Assembly: GCA_034520745.1 (NCBI GenBank)
Contig: JAXHNF010000005.1
Coordinates: forward strand, 1 to 64,000
DNA: 64,000 nucleotides
Source: Alkalibacterium sp034520745
GTDB lineage: Bacteria > Bacillota > Bacilli > Lactobacillales > Carnobacteriaceae_A
Direction: 5' to 3'
The translations under genes and the position numbers were made by a program. Under the pieces are notes generated by a model. It saw nothing but the letters and a program-made list of their open reading frames with translations. It had not been told where the DNA came from and did no database searches. Positions 47,246-56,297 of this stretch are shown in pieces (within the stretch, counting starts at the first letter, position 1; each line of letters begins with the position of its first letter).

Positions 47246-47848
47246 GTGATGAAAAGGAGAGAAGAAAATGGACAGAAGAAAACCTTGTATCTGAAATTAT
47301 TTAAATCGACATTCTTTTTAAGTATGTTCACATTTGGTGGTGGCTATGTCATCGTTCCGCTTATGGAGAAAAAGTTCGTCAATGAACTGGGCTGGATTGA
47401 TGAAGATGAAATGCTTGACCTGATCGCCTTAGGGCAGTCGTCTCCGGGGCCGATCGCTGTCAATACATCCATTCTGATCGGTTACCGCATGGCCGGGGTA
47501 CCGGGTGCGATGGTCACTGTATTAGGTACTATTTTACCACCTTTATTCATCATGACTGCTTTAGCCTACATCTATTTGGCTGTCAGAGATAACCCCATAG
47601 TCAATAACGTCCTGCTGGGCATGCAGGCCGGCGTGGCCGCTATCATTGTAAATGTTGTATATAACATGGGAAAACGCATAGTCGTCCAGAAGAAAGTCAT
47701 TCCTGTACTGGTCATGATTGCTGCTTTGATTGCCGGGATCGGTTTTCAGGTCAACATCCTGTGGCTCCTTCTCTTTTCCGGAATCATCGGTGCTCTGACA
47801 ACCATCTGGAAACTCAAGCAAGACAAACTTAAGGAGGAGAAAAAATGA
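47246..47848 (+). CDS. chromate transporter, first half (ChrA-like)
   Basis: CHR family domain, about 190 residues: FKSTFFLSMFTFGGGYVIVPLMEKKFVNELGWIDEDEMLDLIALGQSSPGPIAVNTSILIGYRMAG holds the FGGG and SPGP signature. The reading frame opens upstream at GTG 47246, but AAAGGAGAG suggests the real start is ATG 47270 with one extra A in the following A-run (MDRRKTLYLKLF). A -10 TATAAT lies at 47234. It overlaps the second half by 4 bases (ATGA). Such split pairs form a heterodimer that transports chromate/sulfate-like anions. Confidence 0.88.
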   Translation: MMKRREENGQKKTLYLKLFKSTFFLSMFTFGGGYVIVPLMEKKFVNELGWIDEDEMLDLIALGQSSPGPIAVNTSILIGYRMAGVPGAMVTVLGTILPPLFIMTALAYIYLAVRDNPIVNNVLLGMQAGVAAIIVNVVYNMGKRIVVQKKVIPVLVMIAALIAGIGFQVNILWLLLFSGIIGALTTIWKLKQDKLKEEKK

Positions 47849-48409
47849 TTTATATTGAACTTCTCCTCAGCTTTTTACAAATTGGCCTGTTCAGCTTCGG
47901 CGGGGGTTATGCCGCACTGCCGCTTATCGAGCAGGAACTGATCCATGCCCAGGGTTGGATCACGAATCAGCAGTTTATAGACATCCTGACACTGTCTGAA
48001 ATGACACCAGGACCGATAGCCATCAATGCTGCTACTTTTTCCGGCAATCAGATTGCAGGAATATTCGGCGGGGTGGTTGCAACTGTCGGTGTTACTCTTC
48101 CTTCAGTGATTATTGTTCAAACCCTTGCTTATTTTTATTTTAAATACAAGAACATCACAATGGTCCAGGGTATCATCCAGGGTTTAAGACCTGCCGTTGT
48201 GGCACTGATTGCATCAGCCGGACTCACGATTTTTCTGACAGCGATGTTCGGTCACAGCAACTGGCCGCTCGATCTAGCTGAACTGAATCTGGTACTCCAT
48301 CGTTTTATTTGCTGCAGCAATCTTCCTGATGCGTAAATATAAAGCAAGCCCCATTCATGTCATAATCATGACGGGTATTGCCGGCGGACTCATCTACAGT
48401 TTCATATAG
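47845..48409 (+). CDS. chromate transporter, second half (one frameshift)
   Basis: Second short CHR protein, about 187 residues: IYIELLLSFLQIGLFSFGGGYAALPLIEQELIHAQGWITNQQFIDILTLSEMTPGPIAINAATFSGNQIAG (FGGG and TPGP motifs), then hydrophobic segments. A slip near 48300 places the end in another frame (AAAIFLMRKYKASPIHVIIMTGIAGGLIYSFI). Ribosome site AAGGAGG lies inside the first gene. Confidence 0.88.
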
Positions 48410-48410
48410 T

Positions 48411-48457
48411 AAAAAGCACCGAAGAAATCGACTGATCGATTTCCCCGGTGCTTTTTT
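48411..48457. terminator. bidirectional terminator between chrA pair and rnfD1
   Basis: AAAAAGCACCG...AAATCG-actga-TCGATTT..CCGGTGCTTTTTT, between convergent genes. Confidence 0.85.
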
Positions 48458-48464
48458 ACATCGT

Positions 48465-49499
48465 TTAGCTATTAGTACTCTGACGGTTAAAGTCAACTTT
48501 CGGTCTTGATTTATGTCCGTATATACGAGGCATCAATTTTTTATCGATGTGCGGAGCTAAAGCATTCATGATCAGTATGGCGAAACCGACACCACCCAGG
48601 GTAATCGAATGCTATCCTGAAGAATGCAGTCGAGCACACCACAGCCGACAGCAAAGACTGTCTTGCCTTCAGGTGTCAATGATCCGGAACTGTAATCTGT
48701 CGCCATATACGTTGCGCCAAAGAACAGCGTACCCGGTCAAAGCATGTGTCATCATGAAATCGAAATTAAAGTTGGCCCAAAAGCCCATCACGACTACTGT
48801 CGATAGGATATATAGAATAGGGATCTTCGGATTGATGATGCGTCTGAAAATCAGATACAGCATGCCAATCAGAATAGCCAGTTTTGACGTTTCCCCGACA
48901 TTCCCTCCAAGATTGAAGCCCATAAACAGATCGAACAGTTCCGGTACTTCATTTGCAACAGTTTGTGCGCCGTCACCGAGATATTCCAGAGGTGTAGCCG
49001 TCGAAACAGCATCTACGCCGCGGTAACCGCTGCCGAAGAGTCCACCGGGAAGTACCCAGTTTGCCAGCCATGGGGTAAAGAACGCTTTAATAGCGACCCG
49101 CCCTGCTACTGCCGGATTGAAGTAATTTCTACCGATCCCTCCACTCATCTGCTTGACAATGATGATAGCAAAGGCCGAACCGAACATGATCATCCAGATC
49201 GGTGCCGTAACAGGAAGACTTAATCCAATAAGCATACCTGTTACGGCTGCACTGTTGTCATGGATGGTTATTGGTTTATATGTTAACTTTTCGTAAATAT
49301 ATTCAGATGCCACTGCGGTAGCTATACCGATAGCTACCATTGCAAGTACCCACCAGCCAAAGAAGTATGTTGCTGCAAGCATGGGCGGGATAAGAGCAAC
49401 CATCACTTGTGACATCACCCACGAAGAGGTTCGTGTTGTGCGAATGTGCGGAGATGGGCCGACTCGCAGATTCCCCTTTACATCAACTGCCTGAGCCAT
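48465..49499 (-). CDS. rnfD: RnfD-type membrane subunit, copy 1 (frameshift near C-terminus)
   Basis: Membrane flavoprotein homologous to RnfD/NqrB. ATG 49499: MAQAVDVKGNLRVGPSPHIRTTRTSSWVMSQVMVALIPPMLAATYFFGW (SPHxR motif), DNSAAVTGMLIGLSLPVTAPIWMIM, GGIGRNYFNPAVAGRVAI, and the covalent FMN site Thr in DAVSTATPLEYL. Later membrane helices run to GHKSRPKVDFNRQSTNS (48465). About 344 residues, at least eight helices. Slips lie near 48660 and 48590. It starts 3 bases after rnfC1. No rnfG, rnfE, rnfA or rnfB follows; a terminator does. Confidence 0.9.
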
Positions 49500-49502
49500 G
49501 AC

Positions 49503-50832
49503 TTATGCCTCCTCCTTCTGTTTGATTGCTGCCTTGGCAGCTCTGATATTATCCAAGAGAGGTATTTTTGATGGACAGATAAACGAACAGTTTCCGCATT
49601 CGATACAATCCATTGCACCCAGCTCTTTTGCTTTCTCTATGTTTCCTCGTTCAAATGCTTCACTAATCAGGATAGGCTGCAGACTGACGGGACAAACATG
49701 TATACACTCGGCACACATGATACAATCCTGTTCTTCTCCAATATGTGCTTCTTCGGGAGTCAGAACAGTTATGGCTGTCGTTCCTTTGATGACAGGTACT
49801 CCCAGATCAGAAACGGCTTTGCCCATGAAGGGACCGCCACCCAGCACTTTACCGGGCACTTCTTTAAATCCGCCGCAGTCATCGATCAGAGAATCCAGCG
49901 GCGTACCGATTTTCACTCTCAAGTTTTTGGGATCCTTGATTGGTGTCCCCGATACAGAAACAATACGTTCGATCAGCGGTTCACCAAATTCGCAGGCTCT
50001 ATAACATGAACGAATCGTTGAGGTATTCAAAACAACACAGCGTACAGCAGCTGGAAGTCCACCTGGCGGCACTTCTCTGCCAGTCACACTTTTGATCAGA
50101 TTTTTTTCAGACCCTCTCGGATACATGGCCTTGAGTGGACGAACACTGATATCATCATAATCCGCTGTTGCTTTTTCGAGTGCTTCGATAGCATCAGGTT
50201 TATTGTCTTCGATCCCGATATAAATATGTTTCAAGTAAAGGGAACAGTCTTCTTGACAGATTTATTCCCTTCACGATTTCATCAGGGTGTTCTACCATCA
50301 CACGATGATCAGAAGTGGAATAAGGTTCGCACTCTGCTCCATTGATGATCAGTGTATCCACGGTCATTCCGGGAGGCGGAGCAAGCTTCACAGATGTCGG
50401 GAATGTAGCTCCTCCCATTCCGGCGATACCCGCTTTTTCTGACAGTATCCAGAATCTCGTCTTTAGACATGCTCTCCTGAATTTCCGGGCTCGACAAGCG
50501 GTTCTGCCTGTGTATAGCTGTAATCGTTCTTCACTATGATACAGTCAGCTTCCCCGCCGATGATCGGTCTTTTTTCCAGTGCTATGACTTCTCCTGAAAC
50601 TGACGAATAGATGTTTGCAGAAACAAATCCTGCCTGCTTCGGCAATCAGCTGCCCTGCTTTGACGGTATCACCTATTTCTACGACTGGCTTGGCCGGTGC
50701 ACCAATATGCATGGATACCGGAAAAACCATTATTTTAGGGACAGAGGCATCTACGATCGGTAATTTATTGGTTCTTGATTTGTTCTCATCTGGATGAGAA
50801 CCTTCGTGCTTGCCCATAAACGAAAAACTCAT
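49503..50832 (-). CDS. rnfC: RnfC-type electron transport subunit, copy 1 (frameshifted)
   Basis: Peripheral NADH/flavin subunit of Rnf. ATG 50832 after GAAAGGA: MSFSFMGKHEGSHPDENKSRTNKLP, lipoyl-like loop MVFPVSMHIGAPAKPVVEIGDTV, GIAGMGGATFPTSVKLAPP (glycine-rich FMN/NADH loop), INGAECEPYSTSDHRVM and GTPLDSLIDDCGGFKE. Two [4Fe-4S] motifs CIMCAECIHVCP and CIECGNCSFICP end the protein, with no long C-terminal extension. About 440 residues. Breaks lie near 50640, 50490, 50410 and 50240. It forms a two-gene operon with rnfD1 and is preceded by an inverted repeat (50855-50876). Confidence 0.92.
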
Positions 50833-50854
50833 GACTAACATCCTTTCTTCTAAG

Positions 50855-50876
50855 TGTGAATAGTGAAATATTCACA
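50855..50876 (-). promoter_or_regulatory. inverted repeat upstream of rnfC1
   Basis: TGTGAATA-gtgaaa-TATTCACA is a perfect 8-bp-arm palindrome ending 23 bases before the rnfC1 start codon. The inner GTGAAATATTCAC is one base short of a Rex-type core (GTGAAATATTTCAC). On the minus strand TTGTCA lies about 17 bp from TGAATA, so it may overlap the -10. Confidence 0.55.
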
Positions 50877-50998
50877 TATGTATCTAAAATGTGACAATCA
50901 GGCTGATAAAATCACTCTTAATTAGAATAGTTTTAGTATACATCATCTTTAGGAAAGATAGAAAGTATTAACGTACGGACAGCATAAAATATCTACAC

Positions 50999-51027
50999 TT
51001 GTATTTCTTCAGTATATTTTAGATAAT
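50999..51027 (+). promoter_or_regulatory. mgtC promoter
   Basis: TTGTAT (50999-51004), 17 bp, GATAAT (51022-51027), 28 bases before the ATG; too short a leader for a magnesium riboswitch. Confidence 0.6.
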
Positions 51028-51055
51028 AAGACTAAAGATAAAAAAGAGGGATAGT

Positions 51056-51769
51056 ATGGCTATAGATCAGTGGGAGATGCTCACCCGGTTATTACTGGCC
51101 GCATTGTTTGGGGGCATCATCGGTTTTGAAAGAGAATTAAGAGGACGTAACGCAGGCATAAGGACGCATATGCTGGTCAGCTTAGGAGCTGCCATTATCA
51201 CCATGATACAGCTGGAGGCAAGCAGCTGGCTTTTAAATTTTTCCAGCACCAATCCAGAATCAGCCAACATCCTGACTTCGGATATCACTCGACTGACTGC
51301 TCAGATCGTCAACGGCATCGGTTTTCTAGGCGCAGGGACGATCATTGTCAGCAAGCGGACGGTAACTGGTCTGACGACAGCCGCTTCGATCTGGGCCGTT
51401 GCCAGTGTCGGTATCGCCGTAGGAATGGGGTATTATTTGATGGCAGTATCCAGTACATTTATCATGCTCATCGTACTGCGTTTACTGAAGACATTATTCA
51501 AAATCGACCGTACAAAGCAGCTGGAAATCAAATATAAATTCCGTCAAGAAACATTGGAGTTTCTGGAAAAAAGTTTCAGGGAAAATCATATCTCGGTTAT
51601 TTCCACCGATCATTCGATCACCTATCTTGAAGACGGCAGCACCTACTGCGAAGATGTTTACACTCTGCAGTTACCGAATCATTTCAATACAATGAATTAT
51701 GTATCTGAAGTGGGAGAACATCCGAATGTGCTTAAAATAAACACGATAAAAACAAATTTTGATAACTAA
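51056..51769 (+). CDS. MgtC/SapB family membrane protein
   Basis: 237 residues, intact; GAGGG 6 nt before ATG 51056. Four to five N-terminal membrane helices with the family signature LLLAALFGGIIGFERELRGRNAGIRTHMLVSLGAA, QIVNGIGFLGAGTIIVSKRTVTGLTTAASIWAVASVGIAVGMG. A soluble C-terminal ACT-like domain follows (about 155-237: KYKFRQETLEFLEKSFRENHISVISTDHS). The family is tied to growth in low Mg2+ and F1Fo-ATPase control in pathogens; the role in free-living Firmicutes is open. Single-gene unit between the two rnf modules. Confidence 0.92.
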   Translation: MAIDQWEMLTRLLLAALFGGIIGFERELRGRNAGIRTHMLVSLGAAIITMIQLEASSWLLNFSSTNPESANILTSDITRLTAQIVNGIGFLGAGTIIVSKRTVTGLTTAASIWAVASVGIAVGMGYYLMAVSSTFIMLIVLRLLKTLFKIDRTKQLEIKYKFRQETLEFLEKSFRENHISVISTDHSITYLEDGSTYCEDVYTLQLPNHFNTMNYVSEVGEHPNVLKINTIKTNFDN

Positions 51770-51770
51770 A

Positions 51771-51843
51771 AAACATGCGGCAGCCGAACATTATTTCAAT
51801 GAATGCGATTCACTGAAGATTGACCTGACCTACCGCATGTTTC
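51771..51843. terminator. terminator-like inverted repeat after mgtC
   Basis: AAACATGCGG at 51771 and CCGCATGTTT at 51833 pair over a 50-nt loop that contains smaller stems; it also abuts the lipoprotein stop from the other side. Confidence 0.5.
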
Positions 51844-52282
51844 AATTTACCTGAAATTCTGCTGTCAGCACTTCTCCCTCTATTTCGCGGACAACACGGT
51901 ATTGACCTGGTTCCAGCGGTTCATAGTACTCCATATTCAGCTCGTCCTCAGCTTCTTCACCCGGTGCCAGCACATGGGCAATCAGAATAAAGGCCATCTC
52001 TTCATCGGGTTCCACGACAAACCATTCGCCATCCTGCTCTGTTTCCAGACTGAAGGCGATACCGTATGAGATTTCATCCTCGGATTCATTTATCGTGTTC
52101 AGGATAAACGTATCTCCTTCCGGGCTGTACACATCCTTTTCGAGTTCGATGCGCACATTTTCCATGGTATTCACCTCTTCATAAGGAGACGGCTCCAAGC
52201 CGTTTTCGGCGCATGCCCCTAACACCAGCATACTAGCGGGCAGCAGCACATAACGCAGTAATATATTTTTCAATCCGGTCAC
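51842..52282 (-). CDS. small Ig-like lipoprotein
   Basis: 146 residues, intact. N-terminus NILLRYVLLPASMLVLGACAENG is a lipoprotein signal (lipobox LGAC). The mature part is acidic and all-beta: VRIELEKDVYSPEGDTFILNTINESEDEISYGIAFSLETEQDGEWFVV, ending LEPGQYRVVREIEGEVLTAEFQVN. This pattern resembles the single bacterial Ig-like domain found in small Firmicute lipoproteins. No Cys besides the lipid anchor, no cofactor motif. Located between the terminator of rnfD2 and mgtC; any link to the Rnf proteins is speculative. Confidence 0.75.
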   Translation of the reverse strand: MTGLKNILLRYVLLPASMLVLGACAENGLEPSPYEEVNTMENVRIELEKDVYSPEGDTFILNTINESEDEISYGIAFSLETEQDGEWFVVEPDEEMAFILIAHVLAPGEEAEDELNMEYYEPLEPGQYRVVREIEGEVLTAEFQVN

Positions 52283-52304
52283 CTCTTTTATACTTCTACT
52301 ATAC

Positions 52305-52341
52305 TAAAAAAAGCGAGTGAATGCATAACATTCACTCGCTG
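52305..52341 (-). terminator. rnfC2-rnfD2 terminator
   Basis: Perfect 12-bp stem AGCGAGTGAATG/CATTCACTCGCT, 5-nt loop, then T7 on the minus strand, 8 bases behind the rnfD2 stop. Confidence 0.9.
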
Positions 52342-52348
52342 TTTCTAT

Positions 52349-53481
52349 TTAGTTTTCAGTTAACACATCACGTTTTTTCAGTGGTTCGGTTATATCGTAA
52401 TCAGAATGAACTTTCGGACGTTTTTTGTGGCCATATATTTTCGGCATGACCAGTTTATCGATGAAAGGAATGATCGCATTCATGATCAGGATGCGAGAAA
52501 CCGACACCTTCAGGCAGAGAAATACGGCAATTCTAAATGCTGCTGTCAGATATACGCTGCACCGATCGGGAATATATCTCTGTCCCATTGATGTCAAACC
52601 ACCTGATAGCATAATCAGTGATAAAGAAGGTTGCAGCCAGAAGCAGAGCGCCACTGAACAAGTGATACATCATGTACTCGAAGTCAAACCCTGAGTAAAC
52701 CAGCATAATCAACGCAAAAGTCCCAATGTACAAGGCTGGGATTTTTGGATTAATGATCTCTTCTGATGATCAAGAAAGGCCATGGCAATTAAAATGGTTA
52801 CGTGAACTCGTTTCGCCAAGCGATCCTGCCCCATCCGCCCTGGTTACCTAAGAATAAATTCCAAAGTGTTTGGGCGCCATCAGGTATTTCATTTGCTCCA
52901 CTTGAAATATAATACAGCGGGGTAGCTGAAGTAACTAAATCTGCACCCCAGATCGAAGCACCTGTAATTCCGCTTCTGCTGAACTCGCTGTCGTAAGTAC
53001 ATCTTCACCAGCTACGCCACCAGAAGAAAATGTGTTAACGACCCATGGAGCCATCAAATAGATGATACGTCCGCCAACGGCAGGATTGAATCCGGTTCTT
53101 GCCGATGCCGCCGGGAATCATCTTAATAAAGACGATAGCTAGAACACTTACAATAACAGCACTGTACCAAGTCACGCCATTCGGCAAACTTAAACCAATC
53201 AACATCCCGGTCACTACAGCGGATAGATCTGTAATGGTCATGCGCTTTCTTACGAGACGTTCATACAAATATTCACTGATGACACTTGTTAAAACAGCAA
53301 CTCCCGTGATCCACAGGACCTGCAGGCCGAAGAAATACGTTCCTGCAGCCATTGGAATAAGAAGAGCTATAATAACTTGCAGCATGATCCACTGTGAAGA
53401 CCATTTTTCAAAAACGTGCGGAGACTGATCCAGGACCAGGTCATAATCCGCCAAGGTATTTTTAGTTTTATTTGTACTCAT
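52349..53481 (-). CDS. rnfD: RnfD-type membrane subunit, copy 2 (frameshifted)
   Basis: ATG 53481: MSTNKTKNTLADYDLVLDQSPHVFEKWSSQWIMLQVIIALLIPMAAGTYFFGLQVLWITG, DLSAVVTGMLIGLSLPNGVTWYSAV and IPGGIGKN-RFNPAVGGR-like residues. The FMN-attachment Thr lies in ADLVTSATPLYYIS. Closing part: VMPKIYGHKKRPKVHSDYDITEP...VLTEN. About 375 residues, somewhat longer than copy 1. Both copies keep the flavin Thr, so both could be functional. Slips lie near 53100, 52970, 52830, 52760 and 52500-52650. It starts 2 bases after rnfC2. Confidence 0.88.
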
Positions 53482-53483
53482 CT

Positions 53484-54797
53484 CTACACCGCCTTCGTAT
53501 TTTGCTTGATAGCAGTTTTAGCTTTTCTGATGTTATCCAGCAGAGGAATTTTTGAAGGACAGATGAACGAACAGTTCCCGCATTCGATACAATCCATCGC
53601 ACCCAGCTGTTCAGCTTTTTCAATATCGCCACGTTCATACGCATTGCTTATCAAAATAGGCTGCAGGCTTACAGGACAGACATTCAGGCATTCAGAACAG
53701 CGGATACAATCCATACGTTCTTCATCATCTACCTCTGAAGCGGTCAGGAAAGTAATGTGCGTTGTCCCTTTGGAAATCGGGATTGCTCCGTCTTTGATGG
53801 TTTTACCCATCATTGGACCACCGTGAATGACTTTTCTCGGTGCTTCCTGGAATCCGCCGCAGACTTCAATGAGATCATCGATCGGTGTACCAATACGTAC
53901 CAGCAGGTTTTTAGGATCAGCGATCGGCGTACCCGTGACCGTCGTTACACGTTCAACCATTGGCTTGCCTAAGCGGACAGCACGGTATATGGCCTGGAAA
54001 GTTCCCACGTTGGAAACAACACAGCCCACATCTGCAGGTAATCCGCCGGATGGAACCTGACGACCTGTACAGTTTTCGATCAGCTGTTTTTCAGATCCCT
54101 GAGGGTATTTTGCTTCAAGTACTTTGATTTCCACTTTGTCGTAACCACTGGCTGCTTTTTTAAGTGCTTCCCCGGCTTCAACAGCGTTATCTTCAATACC
54201 AATGTATACTTTATCAACATTCAGGACCCCATCGATGACTCGGACACCTTCGATGATTTCATCAGCATATTCGACCATTGTACGGAAGTCAGAAGTAGAA
54301 TACGGTTCACATTCGGCGCCGTTTAAAATCATGGTATCTATTTTCTTGTCTTTGGGCGGTCTCATCTTGACGTCTGTAGGGAACGTTGCTCCCCCCATAC
54401 CGGCAATACCTGCACGTCTTATCAGATCAGGTACTAACTCAGGCGCAACATCGTCGCCCGCTTCAGGAAACGGTGCTTCTTCAGTATATTCGTTGTCATT
54501 TTTGACTATGATGCACGCATGCACGCCACTGAGCACTTCACGGTCTTCGATCGAAATGACTTCTCCACTTACCGATGAATAAATATTTGCAGAAATAAAT
54601 CCCTGTGCTTCACCGATCAACGTGCCGACTTTGACTTTTGCCCCCACTTCTACAAGTGGTTTAGCCGGTGCGCCGATATGCATGGACATTGGAAAAACCA
54701 TGATAGCGGGTGCGTCGATGCGTTCGATCGACTTATCGTGCGTACGCGATTTATTGTGTTTTGGAAATGTTGCTTTTTGTCTAGTCTTTAATCGCAT
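53484..54797 (-). CDS. rnfC: RnfC-type electron transport subunit, copy 2
   Basis: 437 residues, intact; AGGAGG 7 nt before ATG 54797. Same order as copy 1: IMVFPMSMHIGAPAKPLVEVGAKV, GIAGMGGATFPTDVKM, LNGAECEPYSTSDFRTMVEYADEIIEGV, YPQGSEKQLIENCTGRQVPSGGLPADVGCVVSN, VRIGTPIDDLIEVCGGF, and two [4Fe-4S] motifs CIRCSECLNVCP and CIECGNCSFICP. Clearly paralogous to copy 1 but diverged throughout, so not a recent tandem duplication. It forms an operon with rnfD2. Confidence 0.93.
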   Translation of the reverse strand: MRLKTRQKATFPKHNKSRTHDKSIERIDAPAIMVFPMSMHIGAPAKPLVEVGAKVKVGTLIGEAQGFISANIYSSVSGEVISIEDREVLSGVHACIIVKNDNEYTEEAPFPEAGDDVAPELVPDLIRRAGIAGMGGATFPTDVKMRPPKDKKIDTMILNGAECEPYSTSDFRTMVEYADEIIEGVRVIDGVLNVDKVYIGIEDNAVEAGEALKKAASGYDKVEIKVLEAKYPQGSEKQLIENCTGRQVPSGGLPADVGCVVSNVGTFQAIYRAVRLGKPMVERVTTVTGTPIADPKNLLVRIGTPIDDLIEVCGGFQEAPRKVIHGGPMMGKTIKDGAIPISKGTTHITFLTASEVDDEERMDCIRCSECLNVCPVSLQPILISNAYERGDIEKAEQLGAMDCIECGNCSFICPSKIPLLDNIRKAKTAIKQNTKAV

Positions 54798-55129
54798 TCC
54801 CTTTCCTCCTCAATTATATAAAACGGATAGTTCATTGGTTATGTAACGTGAAAATTAAATATATAATAATTTCACAAGTATAAACAGTTGATTTTCGCGC
54901 TACATGGTCTATTAAAAGAATAACGGAATATACACTAAATGTAAAGATAATACAAGCATTTTGACAAAAAGCCACCGTAAAATATTACAAATGAAAATGG
55001 TTCTCACTACTTGAATAAATATGAACACTTGAAAGTTTGTGAAAAAATAAATTTCACGAAAATGATGAATCATTGCTCAAACAGAACAAATAATAATGAT
55101 TTTAATTAAGCTCTCTCTATTTTAGTAAA

Positions 55130-55162
55130 GTATTGATAATACATCCCCTCTATTATCAATAC
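55130..55162. repeat. perfect 12-bp inverted repeat
   Basis: GTATTGATAATA - catcccctc - TATTATCAATAC. AT-rich arms without a T-run argue against a terminator. The GATAAT/ATTATC halves recall Fur-type or large dimeric-repressor operators. It lies 150 bases behind whiA and 330 bases ahead of rnfC2. Confidence 0.6.
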
Positions 55163-55269
55163 GGTATACTAAATGAAAAACATAGTGGCGGTTTCTATAA
55201 TTACTTCGAATTGCAATCATTGTGAAGTCAAACCGGGTCAGTGAGCGCTTTGAAAAATTAAATTGTTAC

Positions 55270-55313
55270 AGCATTAAAAAAGACCATCCCTTACATTATG
55301 TAAGAGACAGTCA
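55270..55313 (-). terminator. whiA terminator
   Basis: Minus strand GACTGTCTCTTAC-ataat-GTAAGGGATGGTC, imperfect stem followed by T6, directly behind the whiA stop. Confidence 0.7.
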
Positions 55314-55315
55314 GT

Positions 55316-56255
55316 TTATGCCGGATTCTTTTCTTTGATTTCTTCTGCCAGCTTATTGAGCTTTCTCAGGCGATGGTTCACACCTGATTTGGATACCCCG
55401 CCATTGGGAAGCAGTTCTCCCAGTTCCTTTAAACTCACATCCGGATGATTCACTCTAGCCAGTGCGATTTCCTTTAATTTTTCGGGTAGCGTATCCAGCC
55501 CGGTCGTACGCTCGATCAGCCTGATATTCTCGATTTGCTTAGAGGCTGCATCGATGGTTTTATTCATATTGGCATTTTCGCAGTTCACGAGTCGGTTGAC
55601 AGAATTTCTCATGTCACGGACGATCCGGACATCTTCAAATCTGAACATACTACCCGTTGCGCCTATCAGAGAAAGAAAATCCGCAATTTTTTCTGATTCT
55701 TTCAGATACACGATATACCCGTTACGGCGTTCGTGCACGCGGGCGTTGAGGTCGAAAACTCTGCATCATTTCACAGATATCATTATTATGTTCTTCATAG
55801 CTTGAATGGATCTCCAGATGGTACCGGCTTGTATCCGGACTATTTACGGATCCGCCTGCTAAAAAAGCACCTCTTAAATAAGATTTGATTTTTTGTTTGT
55901 TGGTTTTGATTTCATCCGGCACATGACCGTGATAAAGCATGCCGTCCATGATCCCCAGCTCTTTTAAAATAAGTCTGCATCCACTTTTGAGTCTGACGAT
56001 ATACACATTGTTCTTCTTTAACTTCATCTTTTTCCGGACCAGCAGTTCGGATTCGACATCAAAATTATCTTTGATCAGCGAGTATATCCGCCTGGCGATG
56101 GCAGCATTTTCAGTCTGGACATTCAGTAAGAAATCGTGATTCAATATACTCAGTGTCCCGTTCATCCTGATCAAAGCGGCCAGTTCCGCCTTGGCGTGTT
56201 CCGGATGCACTTCCAGTCGTGTCAGTTCTTTTTTTACTTCAAATGCAAATGACAT
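55316..56255 (-). CDS. whiA: WhiA sporulation/cell-division regulator homologue (one frameshift)
   Basis: LAGLIDADG-like N-terminus plus C-terminal HTH DNA-binding domain. Start at ATG 56255 (AAGGAAG upstream): MSFAFEVKKELTRLEVHPEHAKAELAALIRMNGTL, YLRGAFLAGGSVNSPDTSRYHLEIHSS, then after a slip near 55740 VYLKESEKIADFLSLIGA and the HTH NHPDVSLKELGELLPNGGVSKSGVNHRLRKLNKLAEEI. About 313 residues. In Firmicutes it influences FtsZ assembly and chromosome segregation. Last gene of rapZ-yvcK-whiA. Confidence 0.95.
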
Positions 56256-56297
56256 TTTCTTCACTTCCTTTTAGCTGAACGAACAGTTTCTCCGTTC

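Larger units (their letters stand above)
54798..55315. promoter_or_regulatory. rnfC2 upstream regulatory spacer with inverted repeats
   Basis: About 520 bases without a gene. GTGAAA-N16-TTTCAC at 54848-54875 and TTTGTGAAA-N7-TTTCACGAA at 55036-55060 share the arm sequence of the repeat before rnfC1. On the minus strand TCAACT-N17-TATTAT near 54860-54890 could be the rnfC2 promoter. A third, perfect repeat lies at 55130-55162. Confidence 0.45.

Noticed and set aside
50881..51055. Magnesium (M-box) riboswitch before mgtC
   Set aside because: The promoter found leaves only about a 25-nt leader and no M-box core sequences are seen.
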